From Hondaea fermentalgiana (taxonomy: Eukaryota; Sar; Bigyra; Thraustochytrida; Thraustochytriidae), in contig NPFB01000085.1 in assembly GCA_014084085.1 (NCBI GenBank), forward strand, positions 331-43,281: a DNA stretch of 42,951 nucleotides, written 5' to 3'. The notes under the pieces are model-generated. The model was not told the DNA's origin and did not search any database. It saw only the letters and a list, made by a program, of their open reading frames with translations. Position 1 is the stretch's first letter, and each line of letters begins with the position of its first letter. Of this stretch, positions 19,301 through 25,805 are shown piece by piece. Made by a program: the position numbers and the translations under genes.

Positions 19301-20794
19301 GAGCGCGTGCGAGATGTGGGTGACGCGCGGCGCGTCTTCTTGCGCCACGGCTTTGAGACTTCAATGCCGCGTGGCGCGCTTGAAGATGTCCTGAAGCGAA
19401 GGCTTGAGTGCCTATCCTATCTGCGTTCGGTTGAGGGCGTGCTGGACGCGGAGGAGGCAGAGGAGGTCATGGGGATCTTCCTTGACCTATTTCCGGACCC
19501 ACTCACGCTCGAGGCTTGGCAGGGGCTTTGCGAGCCTCCTATCATTGACACTCTGACCTGGATCTCCCGTGCTTTGCATTCTAGACCGGGAGGCTTGGTG
19601 TATATGCGCGCCAAGTTTCGTTCTCTTGGGGACGGGGAAAGCTTGGCGCTCGAGCAGGTCGAGAGCGCTTTGTGCGAATATTTAGGAGACGTCGGTCTCG
19701 TTCCAGAAATGCTGCGAGAGGTCGACTGGACAAACGTTTCGGTGAATGACAGCATTTCTGTTCAAGCGTTGCTGCATCAGCTCGACACAGCTCACAAAGC
19801 CATGCGCATGAGCAATGGGGAGGCCATGTCCCCATCGACGGGCATGGAGCCTGGCACAGGCGACGAGGCTTTTCCCCAGGAAGGAGACGATGAGGCCGAT
19901 GAGAGAGATCTCGAGGGTGGTGCGCAGGGCGACGCTGAAGAATTGGTGACGCCAGCACAGCGAGAGCGGCTTGTGCAGGAATTGGTGGATTCTGATGATG
20001 AGGAAGAGCTCTGGGGCAGTGCTTTCTTTCGCGACGAAGCGATGCGAAGCGCACTTGCGGAGCTACGATTTCGTATCCTCGAATATGCGAATCCAGACGT
20101 GCATCCGGATCGCTTCGACCTGGAGAAAACATTTCGTGTGTTTGATCAAGACCGCACAGGTCTTGTGGATGCTGACGAATTTCGCAAGGCTCTCCGGGCT
20201 TTGCACATGAATCAGCTCCTTCCGACGCAGGAAATGATTGTGCGTTTCATTGATGCCATGGATGGCGATGGCGATGGGAAGATCAACCTTGCAGAATTTA
20301 AGCGTATGGTCGGTCCGCAGCGTCCCCTGGGTCTGTTGCGGCGACTGCGGCGGCCGCACGCGCTGCAGACGATCCGTTGGTCTGTAGAACTCTTTGTTGC
20401 AGATCTTGGTGAATGGATTCCAGGTACGGCTGTAAGATATCGGGCCTTTGACAACGCGATACAGATTGAGCTGCAGGCGCACGGGAAACAGATTGAAATG
20501 CAGAACATTGGTTTTCTGCAGATCGATGATTATCCGTTGTTTCTACGTAGAAATCTCTGGAGCGGAAAGCCGTGGGGAAGGGAACCTCTATGGAAGCGTG
20601 TGCGGAGTGCTCGAAGCATGCGAAACTCCAAGTCTGTGCTTGAGGAAGTCTTTTCTAGGTCCTCCAAGTCCAGTTCGCTGTTTTCCTCGTCGTCTTTGGG
20701 CACACTTACCACGGCGTCGTCGGAAACACCACCGACAACTGCGCGATCGAGCGCAAGTAGCTTTGCATCAATGTCAAGTAGCTTGACGGACTGA
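7388..20794 (+). CDS. Giant 4468-residue protein with C2-like domains, EF-hands, IQ motifs and ankyrin segment
   Basis: One uninterrupted frame encodes 4468 residues. The start is the ATG at 7388; the frame opens slightly earlier only at a TTG. Approximate domains are as follows. C2-like beta segments lie at 610-715 and 795-900. An EF-hand with DTNSDGVVTFDEY is near 1240. A clear C2 at 1371-1480 has SSDPYCVVRVG and CDPDWNESLEF. A helical region spans 1500-2000 and one IQ-like motif lies near 2214. C2-like units follow at 2235-2335, 2342-2460 and 2501-2615. An ankyrin-like segment (ELRRTALHQAV) spans 2681-2741. EF-hands are at 2853 (DMDGNGWVDGDEF) and 3103-3170 (two loops). IQ repeats occupy 3341-3480 and a further EF-hand pair 4241-4311. 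Three 'RW' modules start near 3254, 3880 and 4330. The expected role is a calcium- and membrane-responsive scaffold binding calmodulin-like proteins. There is no signal peptide or transmembrane segment, and no catalytic domain was recognised. The Ser-rich C-terminus is low complexity. I know no named family with this architecture. Confidence 0.92.
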   Translation: MTKEQELWALRVYGERKDEVHVTLMPEGVRIVDTPIDINDDHMQTAWIHVELKSNGDAQGSVDLSKVLVEQRRSRTWLRLGKRRGTQATGERAMRMRELTVPLLNAAGKTIDSPKLRFELTPITREEKESIAETGTWRVLLTTGRCTHRDDRSIRALAFSATLGGQTQSLDRPVTLENQQSPDQRPAKMSSPTKDYLHGKEETSVFSVKQMFRFNGRCVPSEVLRVNVDVHFQGDEHAIENALANSVHHASCEIALTSSKFAAELRLGDSQHLANLKDYGVQVYVEISFEADEGPSSSARELSAMAQPGYVCFRQAKLRRFDPLALTEGDDIVGMRVKFGTSGERVCFPLLQMSDLVPSPLRKHHTDRAGTFESSSVHMLTSLYEVESFQVEIFTATGSHGECQFTYGDNETWLALSGQQGQVYLAWDFVPMAAPETELDQERSDAWLVAIMTNRIIGLGAASSLGPSDVFVEIHMLDPGNTLGAEAVATHKFRTMTRDPRDIFAESSQCVLSSKFAPGQNRMPRTSLLRFEMKSARNVLLGECTIDISSLYCVASASKTGITVPLHCTAGKLFLDVILDVVQLSHAAAWIRDRNRGIRGPRKTSTPSQSEAIIEVIGAQKLRHAKGLLKTSVSETNRPTNAQITRSQPHGGASNPEWEEEKLTLDAEDIAHKRFVCESLLSKTGLVWLLTARLFANDKLLGASTWIEIPRHKDLTQVRPILYKGRFAGLLEVTASEQVQSRENAEESLSLALSSASPSAHTSGRGHDLPSSATASASASSSLRRRRRSSLACSDSQGDNFVFVRVLRIRRKRAESVVVHGSLEIAARIRVDQTWYMTQFCKSMTPQSPTQVLVFQQRLGPYRLEGTALGFEAEIAIIESTSGEMEERVIGCVQLHFVAQHLHACSYKIPDTDMHIDLLVERFPSRGEAEGPDIELAESSLYEAVLNVPKEFDLSLETLVFSADAIIPCRPLQTALNNQIVCLGLGQPALRSSFESLRLTASQSDGTLIEATYEVHQNELRLLMSEAGTHSLPSVFTWSFHETRYVSLLPMLESDDFFSLNVERVEGLPSTWRSCRVRLVLISAKGPSYDVAGLCANVSLSEGSAFIAEEFHFERFGRVAPVGLRIVVLGDGGDASLETYAPVRKLAQAHFQIKVSDEASVSFSREEHATPDSHLPSREKNNTRVMNDPQLEPFVAAFARFDPKESGSIPAGVVAQLVGEELAFLLSDRNEQNLALELALLDTNSDGVVTFDEYLAWVETKRPASSVPAVPPPKAAHHLNVRLSISHVECSSQLNARIIAKALPSGAKDATSSATGPRMTWPKPAVLKIPCEKNLELFLVENHTGKVRAKSSLLEPEQLPDTLLLHGAPVKVRIEVTCARGLRAADNVGFIASHIGRGDTASSDPYCVVRVGKLSKRTKVCKDTCDPDWNESLEFDVDPGAHSSDQQNAFVAVQIEVRDKDTMSLRDDFLGSCEMHCTADLTQETLSLQGKNARGTLTLRAQITAFETAKLSLQSEIVTDITVDVLDRAIAKRTATLNEALRYSDEADQMLSKIPAPFRATKPKLAFELTPRPPKDGRRSLRRLVEAVNQAPAMPPSTLVKLHEEIQDRIFAFSSEHFGHVRGRAQRPPANPREYDVLLQLSGQLREHMRQSKGICIIGELKALRTLPSTKNADVILRELVSSEEALRAHISSQLSKLSSGFDPQEAHAKRLLSELTRKGDIPTAMDLEETVRMWTEERKQRDHSARQERELAEYIENKQGELGSALGRRRDHLRTSSRADVLYAQNLAGTRHDAIESLRKSLAQADDCAERASSAALKNRLARLQSLETLLAKFEPPGSTELLAALHAASLDRETTPVTLVELTASLLYPAIMDAVLTAHELAVRFVYAGAPEVNDAKRFFRLLKRRMVRDHRKKVLHEAVCARLDALGGRNDIDAWTIMRASDLAKSFIVGGDAEDVDGESLSESARQQAIKLIKDSFLSRADLLRMGGILHVEANCSQHSLRASLDGNDLAILAGDQTSIADEHRVEIPPQSKAEGVLHLDLLPFDPQATHFTRIMYHLEDLMQRPGVALRGHFQAQELELKRVGQGLVRIEVILSASNAALALQCFVQGSFPIPGFISREHDMSCTWNLSSSSHEKKDLFFPGRDCRATSNVEVFAALFDRENMAQPLGGPVPLRLDMDSPQSIGEGIGVKLSFQPDDNLLDRIRKERAAVKMTALGRGFLARRGAQLLGTAEFNLQASGLVGKTGSRHPSMSVYCSVHYGDTKLAATNAAKRMGASPDFGQIRLPIYKGWDGALAFKVWEQASLVGQCELSAAQLAATQASEEVTLALRGGLRSKQGAGLQVHVVRARANLNFAPPDTMCSVRLLTSERGQGNKRTTRPRPVNASSTVEWNEGFIYRDWTFGVEEELRFEMCNSENEHVEVFTLRLENVLSQQKHTEWLKCSSSQSSLLVKAWALEVLDDPDRCGNLKITDMKLLDTVTSHSQPQPHPTSLSGPCKVIVHVLEARDLGEDACRPKVRCELLPWGQARPLGCGETGRTWSDGSHARWTRSEMNKLELSYPGSDGRDSPAIEIELWNAEHEPIVGHARVPFHSFSDDMWINLNPRGRIRFRVKVDADEGRLASARRVEASMCFKPRLNASNSKLNSSELHQEASDLMLLEELKMVSAEDLVQHVAQTPRLLTAQNELRRTALHQAVIMNQPKLAHILLEAGANLSAVDTQDKTPVDYARSADMLRALGVLAPHSVLVSQRSQMQGLETVLQHLSLRDKAFATAELVESEDTSQEKDDDDTGKEADTDGNDDEVLDNGDLVRRSSPTDDQSGKNEVLPAAEEAMFELLYDVVEQANGPDEVFDLFDMDGNGWVDGDEFEGSMRELLSIQSAADDRLEIVRSLAKMLMPSKGRPCSRRRFAAFFKEHTRDARQSSARSDSSQLADHLAKILASTSSLSIHSTATSARNAVEDSTGERFDLDVVRQAWLKTLAREEREFEDVIACFVRKARGESQKWPTTMELSVFVEAVAASRDSGDDSDNIEAPARFIERLCERLHIDETEVPAREIVERMLVTNGRADEEIVTRANDHLLQSIVELVRREGHGGSVNDFRSISRRLFETLDGNGSGAVDRLEFTSGMRQLGVTDASAVQQLFDMVDVNHDGRASVEEFVLHIERFIYRKQAALDSVLATLRKRTSKPERTTASSLLTNRPKVARERLASKLAWMQKKCAERDMIKGSRETETCTRYFQRSDKALSTLHEVRWSALVVRDNSGSKRSNRSFEEVRISCYDEMDELLILDTGKSLRLGADAIEMVWDSEASGTGGRGDGSLYGSAADPEPLLVRVLAKLEACKARVHRSACRVQNLFRRNHELLKGRLAVAKQRQHVQRVRDERKGATSMQRIVRGRQARKRKARLQMLARRQAERREAEFRAAQRIQATMRGYMERNDVMERREARRLAAVVQIQSCARGFLLRSAERRLTQREHDFIIRAVQTPFRKGFMAQLTIDAPRLAQEVLRMKLIMSPACEDSTTQLPIYGLAVEAQQSAKSNVDVQARMQALRKVLRSFGVVELESEVKVSCFRDKRGQTGVAEVLEKVILLDDEAMLMQTALDLAQEITNMHPVHDVTQVSAAIMRVMSENPALTDGPKDNVKVTGTAMFKSFRYLQDNAARSFAWVQTKAKTSNRVYTRSLELESFQGTRTNDREDAMLDQVRALALVSGQFDAYGLMRALVDGNVSVDAVQDAEATLTAQWNGIEYQICARLAFAKKRKVTAGKGYNHVPARPLCKHADLHSVLMVSRGSAAHHLTDSSLQQQTNGASVDPQVLRVDFSELEMGERSAKLLQRAVWMPPAKTKVFAQRVYLHQSDVAHSGQGNGGLSVGRAGFRRVRWIGKLVTSSETSEQVEVDAWRLTEQSTGGLQLRLVIPGGHLGWFSIQECKSMLRLCLRVDVGPDDMFERTSKILSPFEETGRLLTGLLGHIRERVRDVGDARRVFLRHGFETSMPRGALEDVLKRRLECLSYLRSVEGVLDAEEAEEVMGIFLDLFPDPLTLEAWQGLCEPPIIDTLTWISRALHSRPGGLVYMRAKFRSLGDGESLALEQVESALCEYLGDVGLVPEMLREVDWTNVSVNDSISVQALLHQLDTAHKAMRMSNGEAMSPSTGMEPGTGDEAFPQEGDDEADERDLEGGAQGDAEELVTPAQRERLVQELVDSDDEEELWGSAFFRDEAMRSALAELRFRILEYANPDVHPDRFDLEKTFRVFDQDRTGLVDADEFRKALRALHMNQLLPTQEMIVRFIDAMDGDGDGKINLAEFKRMVGPQRPLGLLRRLRRPHALQTIRWSVELFVADLGEWIPGTAVRYRAFDNAIQIELQAHGKQIEMQNIGFLQIDDYPLFLRRNLWSGKPWGREPLWKRVRSARSMRNSKSVLEEVFSRSSKSSSLFSSSSLGTLTTASSETPPTTARSSASSFASMSSSLTD

Positions 20795-20910
20795 AAGTAG
20801 CATGGAGTCGTTTAATTTCAGGCAATCCGACATATTGAATTATTGGTATGTAATATAACATGAAAATAATTTGCTACGCGTACCATGGAGCTAGGTGTTC
20901 TCGGCAGGCG

Positions 20911-20950
<40 letters not shown>

Positions 20951-21117
20951 CAAACAAACAAATATGCGGACGCACCAAATGCGATCTCGATAATCATCAA
21001 AGACGGCGAAAGTGATGTAGCTCAGATTGCTCCATTGTCTAATTTGCGCGAGGCGACTGATTCTTCTCCATTTTGGTGTTCTCCTTCCTCTAGTTTTTCG
21101 AGGGGGGGATGGGGGCA
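20795..21117. other. Convergent 3' intergenic region (giant gene / transporter)
   Basis: These 323 bases lie between two genes that end toward each other. The interval is AT-rich just after the giant gene stop, which fits a 3' UTR and poly(A) region, and contains a GGCA microsatellite. No gene is seen. Confidence 0.7.
20913..20952. repeat. (GGCA)10 tetranucleotide microsatellite
   Basis: Ten perfect GGCA units, followed by two AAAC-type units. A related (GCAG)8 tract occurs at 42671-42702. Confidence 0.97.
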
Positions 21118-22149
21118 TCATTTTGCCCGTTCGAGCTCTTTGGCCTGTTCCGAGGCCATCCGAAACACAGCGCTGCCAAAAAGTACAACCAACATAGAGG
21201 CAGCTTTAAAGGAGGAGAAACATTGTGTGGCTTGCTTGTCGCAAAAGAGAACTGCTGCAAAAAAGAAAACACTGACGGCTAGCAGCGACTTGAGTACCCC
21301 GGTGGTGACGGCGCCAAGCTGGCCGAGCATGGCAAAGAAAGACAGCGAGTGGAGAGAATTAACGGCAACCAGAGCAGAATAAGCAAGTGCCACAGAAGCA
21401 TAGGATGCACCCTTGTCGGCAACGGCGTCGACATAAAGGGTGTTGAAGTCGTAAACAAAAGTGAGCGCAAGATTGTAGCCCAGAATAAGCGCCGTCTCGA
21501 CGCCTCCAACCTGAGAGCACAGCTCGAAGGGCGAGACGCGGGAGCGCTTGATGACGCGCTCATTGTAGACATAGGCGGCGGCATGCAAGACTGTGCCAAC
21601 GAGAACGCAGACGACGCCAATGAAGATGTGCATCGCTTCAGCCTGAGACGCTGATCCTGCGGCATCCAGAACACCGAGTCCGTTCATAATGAGACCAAGC
21701 GTAACAAAGGCGATGCCAAGCCACTGACCTGAGAGTAGCTCTTGGCCGAGAAGCCAGGAGAGAACGGCAGTCCAGGCCGTGGTTGAAGAGTAAATGACGG
21801 TGTAGACGCCAGAGCCAACGAGGAGCAAGCCTGAAGAGGTGAGCATGCCACTTGAGACATCAATGCAGGTAGCAATGGCAAGTTGACGTCTTGGCAGAGG
21901 CCGAAAACCTTCCTTGCCGTCGTCGGCCACGTTGGAGGGTTTCCCTAACGAGGCGTCCACGACGTTGAAGGCAACGAGCGCTTGTGCGACGTTACGCACG
22001 GCGAACATACCGATGCAGTGTGCGAGAAGGGGGAGCAGCGTGGGCGGCCAGTCCGAGGTTGCGCCGAGATACTTGACTTTGTCCATGAGCAGCGGCTGCG
22101 CCACGCCGCTCACAAGGTAGAGCGCCATCCAGACGCGGAGTTTGCTCAT
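21118..22149 (-). CDS. Drug/metabolite transporter superfamily protein (SLC35-like)
   Basis: The protein has 343 residues from the ATG at 22149 (MSKLRVWMALYLVSG). The frame extends upstream only through low-complexity sequence that includes a CTGT-repeat-encoded polar run, so the shorter start is preferred. It is highly hydrophobic, with roughly ten membrane segments, as in the DMT fold. The stretch around residues 94-150 resembles the first EamA-like half of SLC35F-type carriers: DVSSGMLTSSGLLLVGSGVY, then TTAWTAVLSWLLGQELLSGQ and WLGIAFVTLGLI. A second similar half follows, with MLGQLGAVTTGVLKSLLAVS and FGSAVFRM near the end. It is likely a nucleotide-sugar or other small-metabolite exchanger in an internal membrane. 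The substrate cannot be deduced, and assignment to a particular SLC35 subfamily is tentative. Confidence 0.85.
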   Translation of the reverse strand: MSKLRVWMALYLVSGVAQPLLMDKVKYLGATSDWPPTLLPLLAHCIGMFAVRNVAQALVAFNVVDASLGKPSNVADDGKEGFRPLPRRQLAIATCIDVSSGMLTSSGLLLVGSGVYTVIYSSTTAWTAVLSWLLGQELLSGQWLGIAFVTLGLIMNGLGVLDAAGSASQAEAMHIFIGVVCVLVGTVLHAAAYVYNERVIKRSRVSPFELCSQVGGVETALILGYNLALTFVYDFNTLYVDAVADKGASYASVALAYSALVAVNSLHSLSFFAMLGQLGAVTTGVLKSLLAVSVFFFAAVLFCDKQATQCFSSFKAASMLVVLFGSAVFRMASEQAKELERAK

Positions 22150-22738
22150 TCTGCCTGCCGATTTGCTCGCTGGCTGGCTGGCTTGCTGGCTTCGACTGTC
22201 TCTCTGTCTGACTGTCTGTCTGTCTGTCTGTCGGTCCGCGTCGCGTCGTGCTGCCGCCAAGCGCTTGAGCGCAGCGGGTCCTTTGCGTTCTCCCAGACGC
22301 CTGTCAAGCCTGCCTCTGCGAGCCTCTGCAAGCCTGCGAGGGATTTTGCCCTTTGCCAAGACTGGACTCACAGAGGCAGTCAACTTGTTCTTGGTAGCGC
22401 ACGGCCCACGAGGCGAGGACGAGCCGCTGCCAGGAGCGAGCAGTCTCATTGATGGGGAAATGCTGTGGTCGCGTGCACAATGGTTGATGAAGGTGGCTGA
22501 CGCTTGTGCGAAATCTATCGGGATGCGACGCACCATCGAGCACAGATTGCTGAGATGTAAAATAACGAACCGCCCCTTTTTTGGCCGCATGAGTCAAAAA
22601 CAGATGGATGATCTCTGAACAACCTACTACTACGTATACGTGTAGATTGTTCTTGGCGGCGAAGCGAAGCTTGTAGAAAAAGAAGTAGTAAACACATGGA
22701 GCAAAATCTTTCGTAGTACGTTTTAGTACCCTTAGGAC
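22150..22738. other. Intergenic region: 5' side of transporter, 3' side of 5'-nucleotidase
   Basis: These 589 bases lie between two minus-strand genes in tandem, so the left part should be the transporter promoter and 5' UTR and the right part the 3' UTR of the nucleotidase gene. The left part contains a GCTGGCTG-type repeat and the CTGT microsatellite. The right part (about 22615-22738) is AT-rich with several TAC/TAG-rich strings. Open frames here are low complexity and not credible genes. Confidence 0.65.
22212..22232. repeat. (CTGT)5 microsatellite
   Basis: Five perfect CTGT units in the transporter 5' region. On the minus strand it would encode a repetitive Thr-Asp-Arg-Gln run if translated, which argues against an upstream start for the transporter. 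Confidence 0.95.
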
Positions 22739-24616
22739 TTAGCGGAGAAGAGCCGCAAGAAGAGGAACAGCGATGAGGAAGCTTGCGCGCACAGCGGCGG
22801 CAGGCGAAGGCGTGGGAGTGGAGGTAGGCGAAGGCGTGGAATCGTACGTGTAGACGCAGTCGTCGTCTTCCTCGACGTCGTCGATGCGGCACTCGAGAGG
22901 AGCATCGGCGTTGGTGATGGGGGTCTTGGCCTCGATGTATTCCTGGAAGGCGTCAGCCATGACGTCACCGTACTCGAAGACCATCTCGGACTCGCCAAAG
23001 GCAACGTATCCGTCCTTGCCCGAGGCAATGTAGCTGTTGGTCACCAGAAGATAGGTGTTTTCTTCGCTGTTCTCGATCAACTCGCCGTTAAGTTCGATGC
23101 TGATGATGCGGTTGATTTCGGAATCATTCGCGATGGAGCAGGCGGGCTTGGCATCATCCGAGCCGCAGGTCGTCGCGACGGAGCTGTTGTAGACCAAGTT
23201 CATGCCAGCACCGATCTGAGGGAATTCACCCTCGCCCTCGCCGACGCGCGCGATAGCGCCCTCAAGAGCAATGTACAGAGCCCGGCCGGTGATCCTGATG
23301 ACACTGATGGTGTTGCCGAAGGGGAGAACGGTGAGCACGTGCTCGACGGTGATATTTCCAGCGGGAATCGAGGCACGCACACCGCCGCCGTTGATGACGC
23401 ACAGCTCGACAGCGCCGTATGCTTCCTGAAACTCCTCGGTGTCGACGTTGCTAAGAATCGCGTCGCAAATCATGTTTCCGAGGTTCGTCTCGCCATAGCG
23501 CACGCTCGAGCGCTCGCCATTGAGGGCAATGCTGCTCTCGCCGACGACGGTCTGCTTGTATACCTCGAGCGGTGCATTCATGCTGTCCACGAGCGTCTGA
23601 ATGCCGGTGTCGGCGGCAATCTGGTACTCCTCGTCGGCACCAGACCCGGTGCTGGCAAGGAGGGAGATGAGCGGGGTGTTATCAGTGAGGACACCATTGT
23701 CGTCAAAGGTGACGTCGAAGGCACCGAGGAAGGCACCACCGTAGTACGCCTGGTACACGGGCTTGTCACCAACCATGGTCGGGTAGTCGCCACCGATTTC
23801 GGGAACCGAAGCATAGGAGTAGGCAAAAGTGGGGGGTTCCGCTTCATTCCAGAGAAAGGTGTGGGAGTGGCCACCGACAAGGACGTCGAGGTCTGAGACG
23901 GACGCAGCGATGACCTGATCGCGAGCGTAGCCACTGTGGCCGACACTGATGATGGTGTCAACGTCAGGGTGCTCCGTTTGGATCTCGGAAATCACAGAGT
24001 TGAGCGCGGCCACCTCGTCGGTGAGGGAGACGCAATCGGGGACCGAGGAGATGCCGGCGGTGGCGGGAGTGAGGTAACCGGTGACGGCGATGTCCTCGCC
24101 GTTAATGTTGACGATGACGTACTTTTCGATGCCGTTGCCGAGAGCCTGAGCAGCATGCGTTCCCACTTCGTTCTCAGCGCACGAGTCCTCGAGATTGGCA
24201 ACAACGATGGGCATGTTGACCCTTTCGACGTACTCGCTGACGGTCTGGTATCCGTAGTCAAACTCGTGGTTGCCGAGGGTGCCGACGCAGGCCGCGAAGC
24301 CGGCGGCGTCGCCGTCGTCACCGCAGAGTTTGTTGAGAAAGATGGACGCCTCTTCGCCCTTGTAGTAAGTGCTCCAGATGGTGCCCATGAACTGATCGCC
24401 ATCATCGAGGTAGAGGACGTCGCTCGAGGTGTCTGCGACGAGTTCCTTTGCCTTGGCGAAGAGACGGGGCCAGCCGCCATCGCAGCCATCATCGCCGGTG
24501 CAACCGAGGCCCTCGACGTGGGCGTGGAAGTCGTTGACGTGGACGACGCGGAAGCTGTTTTGCGCAGTGGCGACGGCCAGCGTGGCAATGGCCACGGCGG
24601 TGCGGAGGAGCATCAT
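22739..24616 (-). CDS. Secreted, probably GPI-anchored 5'-nucleotidase (UshA/CD73 family)
   Basis: The protein has 625 residues from the ATG at 24616. A TTC repeat just upstream would add a Lys run only from a TTG, so I reject that start. Residues 1-19 form a signal peptide (MMLLRTAVAIATLAVATAQ). The N-terminal metallophosphatase domain has VNDFHAH (Asp29, His31), YLDDGDQF, GNHEFDYG near 114, SVGHSG and GGHSHTF near 247. The C-terminal nucleotide-binding domain has NLGNMICDAI, CVINGGGVRASI near 405 and VLPFGNTISVIRITGRAL. It should hydrolyse extracellular nucleoside 5'-monophosphates to nucleoside and phosphate. The C-terminus is a Thr/Ser/Pro linker followed by a hydrophobic end (SFLIAVPLLAALLR), the pattern of a GPI-anchor signal. 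It is divergent from the secreted nuclease at 29479, which carries the same kind of linker and tail, suggesting they act together on the cell surface. Confidence 0.94.
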   Translation of the reverse strand: MMLLRTAVAIATLAVATAQNSFRVVHVNDFHAHVEGLGCTGDDGCDGGWPRLFAKAKELVADTSSDVLYLDDGDQFMGTIWSTYYKGEEASIFLNKLCGDDGDAAGFAACVGTLGNHEFDYGYQTVSEYVERVNMPIVVANLEDSCAENEVGTHAAQALGNGIEKYVIVNINGEDIAVTGYLTPATAGISSVPDCVSLTDEVAALNSVISEIQTEHPDVDTIISVGHSGYARDQVIAASVSDLDVLVGGHSHTFLWNEAEPPTFAYSYASVPEIGGDYPTMVGDKPVYQAYYGGAFLGAFDVTFDDNGVLTDNTPLISLLASTGSGADEEYQIAADTGIQTLVDSMNAPLEVYKQTVVGESSIALNGERSSVRYGETNLGNMICDAILSNVDTEEFQEAYGAVELCVINGGGVRASIPAGNITVEHVLTVLPFGNTISVIRITGRALYIALEGAIARVGEGEGEFPQIGAGMNLVYNSSVATTCGSDDAKPACSIANDSEINRIISIELNGELIENSEENTYLLVTNSYIASGKDGYVAFGESEMVFEYGDVMADAFQEYIEAKTPITNADAPLECRIDDVEEDDDCVYTYDSTPSPTSTPTPSPAAAVRASFLIAVPLLAALLR

Positions 24617-24641
24617 TGTGGCGGCAGCCCTTGCGAGGACG

Positions 24642-24662
24642 TTCTTCTTCTTCTTCTTCTTC
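24642..24662. repeat. (TTC)7 microsatellite immediately upstream of the 5'-nucleotidase start
   Basis: Seven TTC units (GAA on the gene strand) lie 25 bp before the ATG, in the expected 5' UTR. Confidence 0.95.
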
Positions 24663-24710
24663 AATCACTTGTTTGCAGTCCTCTTGCTTGCGAGTCGATT
24701 CGGTTTTGCT

Positions 24711-24733
24711 GCCGCCGCCGCCGCCGCCGCCGC
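24711..24733. repeat. (CCG)7 trinucleotide tract
   Basis: Perfect CCG run in the presumed 5' leader or promoter of the 5'-nucleotidase gene, followed by CAG/CTG-rich sequence. Confidence 0.93.
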
Positions 24734-25037
24734 TTGCAGCTGCAGCAGCAGCTGCCTTGCGACTGCGAAGTTAGTAGTAGTCTTGCAGTGGTAGTGGCAG
24801 TGGCGTTCGTCCTGTATCCGCATCTGCTCCGGTAGTCAGAGCCGCCGAGAGGAATTCGCTGTGGGGAGGGAGGAAGGCATCTTTCTGCCACGATCGGCCT
24901 TCCATTTTGGTTATTCTTTCATTCCTTCTCATGCCCAAGTAATCACAGCACTGGACGGCACGCACAGCCACCGGTCTCTGTCCGCAGCGGCAGCTGGCAG
25001 CCTGGCTGGCTGGCTGCCGCTGCTCCTCATCCTCATT

Positions 25038-25061
25038 ATCATCATCATCATCATCATCATC
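25038..25061. repeat. (ATC)8 trinucleotide tract
   Basis: Eight perfect ATC units. A second, shorter ATC tract in the same orientation lies at about 27756-27777. Confidence 0.95.
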
Positions 25062-25761
25062 AGAGGTGCCGACTGCAGCGAGCGACGACGATCGATCGAT
25101 CGTGCCAAGCCACGCAGAGCCTGGTCCTTTGCCATCCACACCACAACACCATGTGCAGCATGCCAAGCCTCGTCGTGATCTTTCACCAACTTTCATCACC
25201 CCTGGGGGAAGAGCAAGTTTTGCCGCGCGTTTTCCTCCGCCCTCGGCCGTCGCCTCGAGTCCCGCGGCGCGTGGCCACGCGCGAAGGCTCAGGAAGCGAG
25301 CGAGGTTGCGTTGACGCGAGGAGGGAAAGAGGGGAGGAGGAGGACCTCGGCCCGCGCAAGCGTGCTCCACCGGCTGCAAAAGGCGCAGGAGCTTGCTCGC
25401 TGCGGAATCTTTCTGCCCGCATCAACCCAGGAATCTTGCCGGGTTTACCGCCGCCGAGGGCAGATTTTACGCAGTAGGCTCGCCAAGATGCGAGGCGACG
25501 ACCCGAAGATGCGAGCGCGGGGAGGCGTGCGTGCCCTCGGAGGCGGCATGGCGCCGCAGAGGAAGAGAGGGAGCCCAGCTCCGGCGACAGCGGCCACGAG
25601 GGCGAGCTCGAGAGGCGCTGCAGGAGCGAGGAGGGTCGCGGCGAGAGCGCGTGCGTGCGTGCGTGCGTGCACAGCGGGGCTCGCTTCGCGCGAAAAGAGC
25701 AGACGCTCGGCAAGGCAGGCCTGCCTCAAGACTTCAAGAGCTCGGAGGATCGCATCGCCTC

Positions 25762-25805
25762 CGCATCGCATCGCATCGCATCGCATCGCATCGCATCGCA
25801 TCGCA
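25762..25805. repeat. (CGCAT)8+ pentanucleotide tandem repeat
   Basis: Eight full CGCAT units plus four bases. It is followed closely by a GCGAGGCC-type short repeat at about 25811-25832. A tract of the reverse-complement unit occurs at 27325-27348, so the two form inverted arms about 1.5 kb apart. Confidence 0.96.

Noticed and set aside
24617..24664. N-terminal Lys-rich extension of the 5'-nucleotidase
   Set aside because: It depends on a TTG start and a GAA repeat, and would place a basic run before a good signal peptide that already begins at the tandem ATG.
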